DNA from: Methanoculleus methanifontis
GTDB lineage: Archaea > Halobacteriota > Methanomicrobia > Methanomicrobiales > Methanoculleaceae
Length of the DNA: 64,000 bases
Reading direction: 5' to 3'
Assembly (NCBI RefSeq): GCF_030464365.1
Contig: NZ_VCYI01000002.1
Coordinates: forward strand, 62,001-126,000
Made by a program: the position numbers and the translations under genes. Positions 52,807 to 61,331 of this stretch are shown here, in pieces (positions within the stretch are counted from its first letter, which is position 1; the number at the start of each line of letters is the position of its first letter). The notes under the pieces are model-generated. The model had not been told where the DNA came from and did not search any database. It was given only the letters and a program-made list of their open reading frames with translations.

Positions 52807-53571
52807 ATGCGCTACCCGGACATCGATAAGTACGCATGGCTGGACTCTCCGATCCACAGGCTTGAGCCGCGGATCAAGATCCTGTCGTTCACCGTCCTCA
52901 TCTTTTCTGCGGTCTTCGTCGGAAATATTCCCGCCGCGCTCCTGGCGCTTGCGGTAGCCCTGCTGATCCTGATCCTCTCGCGCCTGCCGGTGCGGTTCGT
53001 CCTGCAGCGCTCGACGCCAATCCTGGTCTTCGTCCTCCCGATCCTTCTTCTGATGCCGCTTACCGTCCCCGGAACCCCTATCTGGTCGGCTGGCCCGGTT
53101 GCTTTTACGGAGGAGGGCCTGTCGTATGCGGTTCTCATAACGATCAGGGCCGTCGCGGCGATCGTGCTCGTCCTCACCCTCCTTGGAACGCAGCGCATTG
53201 AGGCGACGCTTCGGGCGCTCTCGCTGTTGCGGGTTCCGGGGGTCATCATCCAGATGCTGTTCTTTACCTATCGCTACATATATGTCATGATGGATGAATT
53301 TCTCAGCATCTGGAGCGCGATGCGGGCGAAGGGCTACACGTTGCGGCCGAACAGGTACGGGCTCTCCATCATCGGGAACCTTGTCGGTATGCTGCTGGTG
53401 AAGAGTTACGAGAGGGCTGAGAGGGTCTATTGCGGCATGGAGGCGAGGGGGTATCGCGGAAAGCCGATCACCGTCGCCCCCTTCTCGATCACCGCAGCCG
53501 ACTATTTCGCCTGTCTCCTCCTCATCGGCATCGCCGGGGGACTGCAGGTCTATCCGCTGGTGGCGCTATGA
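52807..53571 (+). CDS. cbiQ: ECF transporter transmembrane protein (CbiQ)
   Basis: 254 residues. DKYAWLDSPIHRLEPRIKIL at the start and a helical pair with FLSIWSAMRAKGY and RVYCGMEARGY, the coupling helices that dock to the ATPase, are typical of CbiQ. About five or six spans. It overlaps cbiO by ATGA, and forms the energy-coupling module with it. Confidence 0.92.
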   Translation: MRYPDIDKYAWLDSPIHRLEPRIKILSFTVLIFSAVFVGNIPAALLALAVALLILILSRLPVRFVLQRSTPILVFVLPILLLMPLTVPGTPIWSAGPVAFTEEGLSYAVLITIRAVAAIVLVLTLLGTQRIEATLRALSLLRVPGVIIQMLFFTYRYIYVMMDEFLSIWSAMRAKGYTLRPNRYGLSIIGNLVGMLLVKSYERAERVYCGMEARGYRGKPITVAPFSITAADYFACLLLIGIAGGLQVYPLVAL

Positions 53572-54476
53572 ACGAAGCCGTGACGATTCGAGACCTCAGC
53601 CACCGGTACCCGGACGGCACCGTATCGCTCGAGGATGTCTCTCTTACGGTGCATGGGGGCGAGCGGCTCGCGATCGTCGGGCAGAACGGGGCCGGGAAGA
53701 CGACGCTCTTCCTCCACCTGAACGGCTCCATCAAGAGCCCCGACAACGTGTTCGTCTTCGGCGAGAGCGTCCGATCCATGCCGATCGAGGAACGCATACA
53801 GAAGGTCGGCGTCGTCTTCCAGGACCCCGACGACCAGCTCTTCATGCCCACCCTCTACGACGATGTGGCGTTCGGCCCGATCAACATGGGGCTTTCGCGG
53901 GACGAGGTCGACCGGCGCGTCAGGGAGGCCCTTGCGACCGTCGGACTCTCCGGATTTGAGGATCGCGTTCCCCACCACATGAGTTACGGCGAGAAGAAGC
54001 GCGCCGCGCTGGCGGCGGTTCTCTCCATGGAGCCCAGGATCCTCGTCCTCGACGAACCGACCGCAAACCTCGATCCGAAGAACCGGGCCCATCTCATCGA
54101 TCTCATCAACAGGCTGAACCGGGAGAAGGGGATCACCACCATCGTCGCCATGCACGACGTCAACGCCGTCTCCCACCTGGCGGACCGGGTCGTCGTGCTC
54201 AACACCACGATCGTCGCGGACGGGGATGTCCACAGCATCTTCTCGGACAGCAAATTGCTGAAGGAGAACAACCTCGAAGCGCCGGACGCCTATAAACTCT
54301 TCCGTATCATGGGCTGTTACGGCTATGCCTGCTGCAATGCTCTTCCTCTCTCGGTCGCGGACGCTCCCGGTGCTCTTGATGCGTCGCTCGAGGAGAACGG
54401 GGGCGCGATCAGCCTGAGGCGGGACGGCCGGACCGCGGAAGAACTCCGCGAGGTGTTCGAGCGGTTCGAGTACTGA
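53568..54476 (+). CDS. cbiO: ECF transporter ATP-binding protein (CbiO) with C-terminal extension
   Basis: 302 residues from the ATG at 53568. Walker A GQNGAGKTTLF, signature MSYGEKKRAALAAVL (a variant), Walker B ILVLDEPTANLD and the His in AMHD are present. Beyond the normal end near residue 240 it has about 60 more residues with a Cys stretch CYGYACC and then an acidic helix. That tail could sense metal. It completes the CbiMLQO-type importer. Confidence 0.92.
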   Translation: MNEAVTIRDLSHRYPDGTVSLEDVSLTVHGGERLAIVGQNGAGKTTLFLHLNGSIKSPDNVFVFGESVRSMPIEERIQKVGVVFQDPDDQLFMPTLYDDVAFGPINMGLSRDEVDRRVREALATVGLSGFEDRVPHHMSYGEKKRAALAAVLSMEPRILVLDEPTANLDPKNRAHLIDLINRLNREKGITTIVAMHDVNAVSHLADRVVVLNTTIVADGDVHSIFSDSKLLKENNLEAPDAYKLFRIMGCYGYACCNALPLSVADAPGALDASLEENGGAISLRRDGRTAEELREVFERFEY

Positions 54477-54541
54477 GCGGCTTGAACTGCCCTTTTCTCC
54501 GGGTAAACGACCGTATCCCCGTTCCGGCCGGTGCGGAACCG

Positions 54542-55090
54542 TTAGAGGGCCAGCCAGGGGCCGACGGTCCACCGATGGAGGTAGAACGCGAGGATCGCAT
54601 CGGTTGCCAGAGCGACGAAGACGGCCCGGTCCTTCGACTTCTCGTGGAATATCCATACGCCGAAGTAGGTCGAGAGGCAGAACCAGGCGAGGAGGAGCAG
54701 GCCGGCGAACGAAACCCCCAGGAGGACCGCCCGGGAGAAGAGGATGAGCGGCGCGAGAGCATAGACCGCCGATTTCATCGTCTTCTCGAACTCCCGGTGG
54801 ACGTCGACGAAGAGCAGGAAGAAGTGCTCGACGAGGCTGACGGCGAGGAGGGCGACGGCCCCGGTTATCAGGCCCTGCACGAGGACGATCAGGGTGCCGG
54901 CTACGATGAACCAGGCCCGGTGCATCCCGTCAGTCTCCGCTGCCTCTCCCGTAAGGAGGGGTAACGCCATGAATAGGACCGACGCGACTGCGATGATCGC
55001 GAAGTAAAATATGAGATCGTCGCGCAGCGGTTTTTCGTTGAGTTGCCGGAAACGGTGCCGTAGACCGGTGATGATTGTTCCTGTCGACAT
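54542..55090 (-). CDS. Multi-pass membrane protein under element E2
   Basis: 182 residues with about five hydrophobic segments and a basic N-terminus (HRFRQLNEKPLRDD). No family recognised. Element E2 lies 60 bases upstream with a TATA box that puts the transcript start at about 55140, leaving a 50-base leader. It is convergent with cbiO. Confidence 0.75.
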   Translation of the reverse strand: MSTGTIITGLRHRFRQLNEKPLRDDLIFYFAIIAVASVLFMALPLLTGEAAETDGMHRAWFIVAGTLIVLVQGLITGAVALLAVSLVEHFFLLFVDVHREFEKTMKSAVYALAPLILFSRAVLLGVSFAGLLLLAWFCLSTYFGVWIFHEKSKDRAVFVALATDAILAFYLHRWTVGPWLAL

Positions 55091-55151
55091 GCACTTCTCC
55101 TCCCGGAATGACTGCAGTCATCCGTCCGGTTCCGGTATCGATGCGGGAGAG

Positions 55152-55202
55152 GTCAACGTTCTTCTATAAACGATTTCTGTCCGAACCGTCTACACGTCGG
55201 GG
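55152..55202 (-). promoter_or_regulatory. Shared promoter element E2
   Basis: On the minus strand: CGACGTGTAGACGG..CGGACAGAAATCGTTTATAG. GTGTAG to TTTATA is again 25 bases. It drives the membrane gene 55090-54542. Confidence 0.8.
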
Positions 55203-55268
55203 TTTCGATCTATTTTCTCTCGATATTACGAAGGGGCCGGGGCGCACGGTCCCCTCTCTCACGAGTGG

Positions 55269-56237
55269 TCACCGGATATCCATCCGCATGAACCTTGTAT
55301 ACGCGACGGCGAAGAAGGCGACGGGATAGATGGTCAGGGCCGCAACGCTCGACCATATCTCGCCGAGCGTATCCTCAAGGGTCGCCCCTGATGTCGGGGC
55401 GTTGGCGATCCCCTGGATGAGGGCGTTGGTCGCCATCTGCGGTGATGCGAGGTTTCCGATGCTCTGGATCAGGTCAAACTGACCGTAATACGCCGTGATC
55501 GCTGCCTGGAATTCTTTCGAAGAGATATCCCCGCCGTATGCCGCCGGATCGGGCTCCTCCATCATGAAGGCCATCCCGATATGTGTGGTGGCGTAGGGGG
55601 CCAGGAAGACGAGGAGGATGAAGACGACCACGGAGAGGAGCAGGGCGCTGCCGCTCTCCCGGCAGAGGGTGGAGAAGGCGAGCGCGATGGAGAAGAACGT
55701 GATGAGGAAGAGGAGGGTGACGCCGGCATAGGTCAGGATCATCCACAGATCGCCGGGGGCGGGCACGATCGAGAAGACGAGGAGGAGCGCGGTGGATATG
55801 GCGAGCACGCTCCCGACGACGAGGGCCAGCAGCGCAACGCCCCCGAGCGCCTTGCCGTTGATGATCTCGTCGCGGTAGACCGGGTGGGAGAGCAGGCTTT
55901 TGAGCGACCGGGACTCCTTCTCCCCGGAGACCAGGCCGGACCCGACGGCGATGGCAAGGAGGCCCCCGTAGGAGACCAGCGTGAGGAACATCGAGGAGTA
56001 AACGCCCTCGACCGGGGGTTTTGCGGGCATCATCCCGGCCGATCCGTCATTCTGGTTATCCATCGCGGCCAGTTGCTGGGAGTATCTATCCAGTTCTCTC
56101 TCGTAGCTCACGACCCCGCTGTAGGTTCCCACCAGAGCGATGGCGAGGAACAGGGCGAGGATCACCAGAAACCGCCAGCCCGTGATCTGGTCGGTGAACT
56201 CTTTTTGGGCCACGGTGAAGACCCGTTCCGCCGTCAC
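55269..56237 (-). CDS. ABC-2 family permease (NosY-like)
   Basis: 322 residues. After VFTVAQKEFTDQI, a span with LVILALFLAIALVG, an outer loop with Gln/Asn stretch (DRYSQQLAAMDNQND), then VSGEKESRSLKSLLSHPVYRDEIINGK, typical of ABC-2 permeases of the NosY/multicopper maturation group, and five more spans. There is no ATPase gene next to it. The partner must be encoded elsewhere. Element E3 lies about 200 bases upstream. Confidence 0.85.
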   Translation of the reverse strand: MTAERVFTVAQKEFTDQITGWRFLVILALFLAIALVGTYSGVVSYERELDRYSQQLAAMDNQNDGSAGMMPAKPPVEGVYSSMFLTLVSYGGLLAIAVGSGLVSGEKESRSLKSLLSHPVYRDEIINGKALGGVALLALVVGSVLAISTALLLVFSIVPAPGDLWMILTYAGVTLLFLITFFSIALAFSTLCRESGSALLLSVVVFILLVFLAPYATTHIGMAFMMEEPDPAAYGGDISSKEFQAAITAYYGQFDLIQSIGNLASPQMATNALIQGIANAPTSGATLEDTLGEIWSSVAALTIYPVAFFAVAYTRFMRMDIR

Positions 56238-56608
56238 CTGCTCTCACCGGTCAGTGTACATACATCTATCTTCATGCTCGTTCTCCGTCCGTGGTCGCAA
56301 GAGTGCCGCAGGCCCGCGACAATACGCGGTATCGCCCCTTAAGTGAAAACCGAGGTTTTTCCGCCGCCCGGAACAGGCAAGGGTTACTCAGATGCACTTT
56401 CACGGGTGTTGCCGTCTTGAGACTGGATCGTTACTCCATATACCTTTTCTCTCACATTCCTCTACACGTCGGGGCGTGAGAGGAGTGAATCCGACCAGTG
56501 GCCGTGGTAAACCGACGATACTCTGTACCGGTCACTTTTCGGAAACTTCAAGCCCGGCCGGTCCCATACTGACTTTAACCACGCCGGTTCCATCGGCCCG
56601 GAACTACC
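56238..56608. other. Divergent intergenic region upstream of the ABC-2 permease
   Basis: About 370 bases. It holds element E3 (56436-56474, minus strand). The rest, on both sides, shows no gene. Confidence 0.5.
56436..56474 (-). promoter_or_regulatory. Shared promoter element E3 (divergent copy)
   Basis: On the minus strand: CGACGTGTAGAGGAATGTG, then AGAGAAAAGGTATATGG. Here the TATA box is TATATGG instead of TTTATAG, but the distance from GTGTAG is the same 25 bases. It points to the ABC-2 permease gene. Confidence 0.7.
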
Positions 56609-57292
56609 ATGAGACGACCGATCCTTGCCGTTATCGTCGGAGTAATAACTGTCTACGCCTGCATGCACTTCTTCATCTTGCCGGAGGCCCCGGACGTCAC
56701 CCGTATCGAGAATATCACCCATCTTGAGTCCCCGGCATACCATCCGGCCATCCTGGACCTCTGGGAGATCGCCGTCGAGAGCACCGGCGTTGAGAACGAG
56801 TCGGCTGTGCTGCGGAAGTTGGAGGTCGATCTCGCCGGGGATGGCGCGGCTCGGGTGATGTGGCTCTACTTCTACGGTGATAAGGACGGCGAACAGCACG
56901 GCTACGAGGCGTATGTGGGGCCGGGCGGAACAGTATCGGCCAAATCGCAGAAGTTCAATTTTTCCGTGCAGGGGGTGCATCCCCTCGAACTCTTACGGGA
57001 GATCGACGCTATCGCTCTGGAGGATATTCCCTTTCGAGACCGGGGTATGACCATTCTTTTGGGCCCGAACGCGTACGGGGATCAATACAACGAGACCCGG
57101 GGAAGGCTCTACCAGGTCTCGGGCGGAATATTCTGCCCGGTGAAAGAAGTAACGTTCGGTCCGGACGTGCGCTGGTACACCATCACGATCGCTTCCCACC
57201 GGAGCCCGGGATCCCCGCCGTCTCCAGAAGAGGTTCTTATTGCGTTCACCCGGCAGGATCTCGCGGCAGCCGAGTCCGTAGTCTACGGGTAG
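56609..57292 (+). CDS. Membrane-anchored hypothetical protein
   Basis: 227 residues. One N-terminal span (LAVIVGVITVYACMHFFIL), then an outer soluble domain with no family I recognise (ESPAYHPAILDLWEIA, EAYVGPGGTVSAKSQKF, IASHRSPGSPPSPEE). It is flanked by the ABC-2 permease and the regulator gene. It has no GTGTAGA element upstream in its own direction. Confidence 0.7.
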   Translation: MRRPILAVIVGVITVYACMHFFILPEAPDVTRIENITHLESPAYHPAILDLWEIAVESTGVENESAVLRKLEVDLAGDGAARVMWLYFYGDKDGEQHGYEAYVGPGGTVSAKSQKFNFSVQGVHPLELLREIDAIALEDIPFRDRGMTILLGPNAYGDQYNETRGRLYQVSGGIFCPVKEVTFGPDVRWYTITIASHRSPGSPPSPEEVLIAFTRQDLAAAESVVYG

Positions 57293-57333
57293 GTGAGCGT
57301 CGAGAACCGCAGCCCAAACCGCCCCCGGGCGAC

Positions 57334-58068
57334 CTAACCGGTTGCGTCTGCGCTCCTATCCGCCCGGAATACGATATCCCGCCTTGGGAAATAGCGCACC
57401 ATCCTCCCGTCCCTCTCGCTCCGTATGGCACCGTCCCGGATGAGCAGCCCCGTATGCCAGGTCACTGATGCGCCGGAGATCCCGAGTGCGGATGCGACCT
57501 CTTTTCGCGCTATCCCTGGGTTCCGTGCGAGGAGATCGAGGATCTGCTTCCGTGTCCCGTTGATGGGGTACCCCTCTCCCTCACTGGCCGGTCTGCCGTT
57601 CGCATAGTACCGCAAAAATCCGTGATCGTGCTCGGATACTATCTGTCCGGTCTCGCAGAGGGTTGCAAGGTGGTACCGGAGCGTCCCGACGTTAACCCCC
57701 AGTGTGCAGGAGAGGGTCGAGTGGTTGATCCCGGGGTTCTCCCGAATGCAGAGGTATGCCGCACGGCGGGTGTCGTGTTCGAGAACATTCTTTCTGGAGA
57801 TCCTCCTCTGACCGAGAACGAGCCATACGGCTACTGATATGAGGAACTGGACCGGGAGGAAGAGCAGGGGGGCGATCATGAAGACGAAGTCAAGCAGGAC
57901 CAACTTCAGGGGCACATTCCAGATGTATATTGCGGCAGGATCGCCTGGTACCAACTCCGGAAACTCCCCCTCGCTCATTATGGTGCTGGCAGCGCTCCCC
58001 GTGGGGATGAGCAGCATGAGAGTGATGAAGAGCAGGGTGCTCCTTGCGGCAGGGGTTCGGTTCGGCAT
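57334..58068 (-). CDS. Membrane-anchored transcriptional regulator with two winged helices
   Basis: 244 residues from the ATG at 58068. Two hydrophobic segments: one at the N-terminus (STLLFITLMLLIPTGSA) and one near residue 55-75. Then a winged helix (RRAAYLCIRENPGINHSTLSCTLGVNVGTLRYHLATL) and a second (QILDLLARNPGIARKEVASALGISGASVTWHTGLL). The TATA box TTTTTATATCC is about 25 bases upstream, so the message is leaderless. It lies in the middle of the genes carrying elements E1-E6, and may be their regulator (inference). Confidence 0.85.
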   Translation of the reverse strand: MPNRTPAARSTLLFITLMLLIPTGSAASTIMSEGEFPELVPGDPAAIYIWNVPLKLVLLDFVFMIAPLLFLPVQFLISVAVWLVLGQRRISRKNVLEHDTRRAAYLCIRENPGINHSTLSCTLGVNVGTLRYHLATLCETGQIVSEHDHGFLRYYANGRPASEGEGYPINGTRKQILDLLARNPGIARKEVASALGISGASVTWHTGLLIRDGAIRSERDGRMVRYFPRRDIVFRADRSADATG

Positions 58069-58108
58069 TGGGAAGATCAAGTGGCTGGGGATATAAAAAA
58101 GATGTGAT

Positions 58109-58543
58109 TTATTCTGCCGTGGCCTCGAAAGTATAAGCCTGCGTATCTTGCACGACTTCCCCATAGACCTGAAACTGCCACATTCCAGCCTCTGGCGAAG
58201 AGATCCACGTGCGGATCTGTGCATTCTTGTAACCATCGAGATCGATGTCGTGATAGTAGGCGTAGGTGCTTCCATCCGGCGAGATGATCTCCAGCGTCAG
58301 CGATTGCTGGGGGATGAACCAGTTCAGGTTCACAAACAGCGTTGAGCTTCCGGGAGGCACGTATGCGCTGTGGCCGTTCGTCTCCCCCTGCTGTATAGAA
58401 TAAAAGGCACAAATACCGGTGTCGTTTTCCAAGGCATTCTCTCCCGGAGCGATGTTCACACCACATTCGTTGCCTCCGGCAAAAACCGGCGGCACAATCA
58501 GGACCAGTGCCAGCACCAGTGCGAAGATGCGGTTGTATGTCAT
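58109..58543 (-). CDS. Secreted beta-sandwich protein (PPC-like)
   Basis: 144 residues from the ATG at 58543; a GTG at 58576 would add 11 residues but overlaps the TATA position of E4. Signal peptide (IFALVLALVLIVPPVFA), then a beta-rich domain with SLTLEIISPDGSTYAYYHDID and AGMWQFQVYGE, like pre-peptidase C-terminal domains. Likely an outer-surface binding protein. With E4 immediately upstream it is a member of the proposed regulon. Confidence 0.75.
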   Translation of the reverse strand: MTYNRIFALVLALVLIVPPVFAGGNECGVNIAPGENALENDTGICAFYSIQQGETNGHSAYVPPGSSTLFVNLNWFIPQQSLTLEIISPDGSTYAYYHDIDLDGYKNAQIRTWISSPEAGMWQFQVYGEVVQDTQAYTFEATAE

Positions 58544-58571
58544 TATATCACAGGAGAACTTCTCAAATACC

Positions 58572-58606
58572 TTCACTTAAGTTTTCTGTCGATCCTCTCT
58601 ACACGT
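58572..58606 (-). promoter_or_regulatory. Shared promoter element E4
   Basis: On the minus strand: AACGTGTAGAGAGGATCGAC, then AGAAAACTTAAGTG. The TATA position holds the weaker TAAGTG, again 25 bases from GTGTAG. It serves the secreted gene at 58543-58109. Confidence 0.7.
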
Positions 58607-58841
58607 TCTCTGGTTGGGGCAGGCTGGCCGTCCGGGAATCAGTGTCAAGCAATGGCAGAGAGGGCCTGTCGTGCAGGGTGGGCGCTGGTGTTGGGCCCTC
58701 CTGCAAAATGGGTGCTTGTGACAGAGACACGATATCCGGTATCGATTTTCCTTTGCCGCGTGGGTTTATTATCGGTCGACGCAGTGTGAGTTTCCGGTCG
58801 ACTGCGGGATGTTTTCGGAAGTAAAATGGATCGAACTGCCT

Positions 58842-58889
58842 CAACGTGTAGAGAGGATCGACAGAAATCGTTTATAGAAGAACGTTGAT
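58842..58889 (+). promoter_or_regulatory. Shared promoter element E5
   Basis: CAACGTGTAGAGAGGATCG, then ACAGAAATCGTTTATAGAAG, AACGTTGA. It drives the secreted paralogue pair that starts at 59063. Confidence 0.8.
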
Positions 58890-59062
58890 TTCTCAACCGT
58901 GGGTACCGGGACCGGTATCCCGAAGCGCGGGGGTCCACCCGGCCAAGAGCGAATCGGATGGGTGAACGTCCCGCATGCCCGGAGGCAATGGGAATGTGTG
59001 CTCTTCCCGTACTTGAAGGTATGCCTCTTCGCCCTCCGGGAAAAGAAACTGGAGGAAAACAC

Positions 59063-60196
59063 ATGAATAGGAAAATTGGAATGCGGGCATTTTCTACACT
59101 CCTGGCAGTTATGCTGGTGAGTGTGATGATGGTGCCGGTGATGGCCGCCGAAGAAGTGTGGCCGTCTCAGGGTAATGAACAAAATGTGCAATATGACCTG
59201 GAAAAATATACTGTACGTCTTGTTGATTCTGAAATACCCAAGGATCTGATCAGCGCCAGGACTCAAGCAGCAATGAGTTCCTTTGAGGAGGAATTTAAGA
59301 GTGTCCCTCCGAGATATATCGGCACGGCTGAAGTTGATATTTCTGAAGATGAGAAAGTCGTTGCGTACGTGTTTCGTGTTCTTCCAAATGGAGAGAGTGT
59401 CTCCTATGCGGAGGTAGTTACATCTGAAGAGAATCCCTCGCTGGAAGAAGTATCTTCTCGTGCAGACGCCTGGATCGATGGGCCACTGAAGAGCAAAACA
59501 GCTGAGTCCCTCATAGAAAGTGATATTGGACTTCTTTCATATGGACCGACCCCGATTCATACTGCGACGATAAGCAGAACCTACACCTGGATCGGCCGGG
59601 CGTATCTTACAACGACATGGTACTGGGATAATCAAGAGACTAACTCGAATCTGGATTATTTCTTCACAAAGACAACCCTGAGAACCGATCCCGGTTTTGA
59701 TATATCCGGTTACGATCCGTATGTAAACTGTCGGTTTGATGTGGAGATAGACTCTGATTACTCTGTCCCAGGTTATTATCAGCATTTGCCGAATGTTTGT
59801 GTAAGCCAGAATAATCCACAGACTACGACCGGGTATACGACTGTCGGCCTCTCTCTCGGTACCGGTGGTTGTGCTCTTCAGTGGTCAACAGCTATTCCCG
59901 ACACACGTGTTGAGCTCCACCATCCGGATGGCAACACCTATTACTGGCATGAGGAATTCGGTTTCTTTGCCGGTTGCGCAGCCACTACATTTGAGTTTAC
60001 CCCGGGTCAGCACTCATACTGTTCGCAGCCATCTGCACGGGATGGGAGTACGTATATTATTTCCCGGGCGATGGCAGATGTTTCAAATGGGTGGGTGAAA
60101 ATCGTGGACGGTGTCCCCTATTTCGCTCCTTCTGGAACGAACTCCTGGGGCCATCTCTGTAAGGTTAAGTGGAGTGGGGGATATGTTCATACCTAA
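59063..60196 (+). CDS. Secreted protein 1 of a tandem paralogue pair, AT-rich
   Basis: 377 residues from the ATG at 59063, chosen for GGAGG about 7-11 bases before it. The signal peptide (RAFSTLLAVMLVSVMMVPVMA) is followed by a soluble domain with RVLPNGESVSYAEV, three or four Cys and a WGHL motif near the end, shared with the next gene. The family is unknown to me. Its codons are clearly richer in A/T than those of its neighbours (many AAA, GAA, TCT, ATA), which suggests recent transfer. Confidence 0.75.
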   Translation: MNRKIGMRAFSTLLAVMLVSVMMVPVMAAEEVWPSQGNEQNVQYDLEKYTVRLVDSEIPKDLISARTQAAMSSFEEEFKSVPPRYIGTAEVDISEDEKVVAYVFRVLPNGESVSYAEVVTSEENPSLEEVSSRADAWIDGPLKSKTAESLIESDIGLLSYGPTPIHTATISRTYTWIGRAYLTTTWYWDNQETNSNLDYFFTKTTLRTDPGFDISGYDPYVNCRFDVEIDSDYSVPGYYQHLPNVCVSQNNPQTTTGYTTVGLSLGTGGCALQWSTAIPDTRVELHHPDGNTYYWHEEFGFFAGCAATTFEFTPGQHSYCSQPSARDGSTYIISRAMADVSNGWVKIVDGVPYFAPSGTNSWGHLCKVKWSGGYVHT

Positions 60197-60209
60197 CTGG
60201 AGATAGCCT

Positions 60210-61331
60210 GTGTCGACACCACTAACATTTCTCTCCTTTTTGACGCCTGAACCGAAGGAACAGATTCGGATTAAATGCCTGTCTTTCATAGCGCTATTTT
60301 GTTTCTTCGCTGCAGTGATCGATGTGGCCTACGCGCTTCCCGGGAACCCATCCTATGACGATTTCACCGGTTTGAATACTGGTTCGCTCTACCTGTCTCA
60401 TGAGAACATCTCGCCGCGTGAGGCAACTGGCTGGAGAGATCGCATGCCCGGTATCTCCTCCGTCCCTTCGAACCTGGAGTGCGCTTTCCGGTACGAGGCG
60501 GTCTTCTTCCCGGATATCCCTCCTGACGCAGAACTCGCTGGATACTACGCTCGTGTCCTCCCCGACGGTGTCGCGGTATCCTACGCCGAGGTGACTGACA
60601 GAGCAACCCCGGCACCGGACGGTTTTCCGGCCCGGGCGGAGGGCTGGATATCCGGCGGGGAAGCCTGTGCAGTACGTGAGCGGCTCCGTGATGCGGCCGG
60701 TTTGTCCGATGAGTATGTCGAGGTTGCACGCCACACAACCGTCCGGAGATACCCGGGTGTCGGGCAGGTGATCGCAACAACGGCACTGTACCAGCATTCT
60801 AATGACTACGATCCGGGGCACGAGTATTTCTGTTTCGGGTCTCACATCGTCATGACGCCGGAAGGTGACTGGAGAAACTCGGGATTTTGCGCGAGTTACG
60901 ACCTGGACACGGCGTATTACTCCTTGAAGCCTCTTGGTGGATTTTTCGGCCAGTCCAGTCCCCAGACTTCCCCGCGATACCCGGTGTCCCCGGGAGGCGT
61001 TGGCGGTAAACTCCTGAACACCTTCGATATCTTCGGCATATTCTCCGGGTTGTTCGGCCACCAGGTCGGGTTTCACGCTCACGACACGACAGGTGTCGCC
61101 TGGGTTACTGAATGCGGATACTTTACCCCGGGTGCCACCGGTTTGCTCAATCTGACTCCGATCTCGGAGGTCATAGGGAAACAGCCCGCCGTGGATGACA
61201 CCGCGTGGCACGTTCTGGCGGGCATCAAGATCGATACTAAACCTGGCTGGTCACGGCCCGGGGAGCAACCGCCGTCGTCCTGTCCCTGGGGTCACCTCGC
61301 CTTCACCCGTAAAGCAGCGGGAGCGGCCTGA
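60210..61331 (+). CDS. Secreted protein 2 of a tandem paralogue pair
   Basis: 373 residues from a GTG 13 bases behind the first gene, preceded by GGAG. Hydrophobic N-terminus (CLSFIALFCFFAAVIDVAYA), then a domain that shares RVLPDGVAVSYAEV and WGHL with secreted protein 1, so they are paralogues. Its base composition is as GC-rich as the surrounding genome, in contrast to the first. Function unknown. Confidence 0.75.
   Translation: MSTPLTFLSFLTPEPKEQIRIKCLSFIALFCFFAAVIDVAYALPGNPSYDDFTGLNTGSLYLSHENISPREATGWRDRMPGISSVPSNLECAFRYEAVFFPDIPPDAELAGYYARVLPDGVAVSYAEVTDRATPAPDGFPARAEGWISGGEACAVRERLRDAAGLSDEYVEVARHTTVRRYPGVGQVIATTALYQHSNDYDPGHEYFCFGSHIVMTPEGDWRNSGFCASYDLDTAYYSLKPLGGFFGQSSPQTSPRYPVSPGGVGGKLLNTFDIFGIFSGLFGHQVGFHAHDTTGVAWVTECGYFTPGATGLLNLTPISEVIGKQPAVDDTAWHVLAGIKIDTKPGWSRPGEQPPSSCPWGHLAFTRKAAGAA

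Larger units (their letters stand above)
58544..59062. other. Divergent region with two shared promoter elements
   Basis: About 520 bases between the secreted protein genes. It holds E4 (minus) and E5 (plus), about 240 bases apart, facing outward. In between, no gene is supported. After E5 comes a leader of some 160 bases before the start at 59063. Confidence 0.5.
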
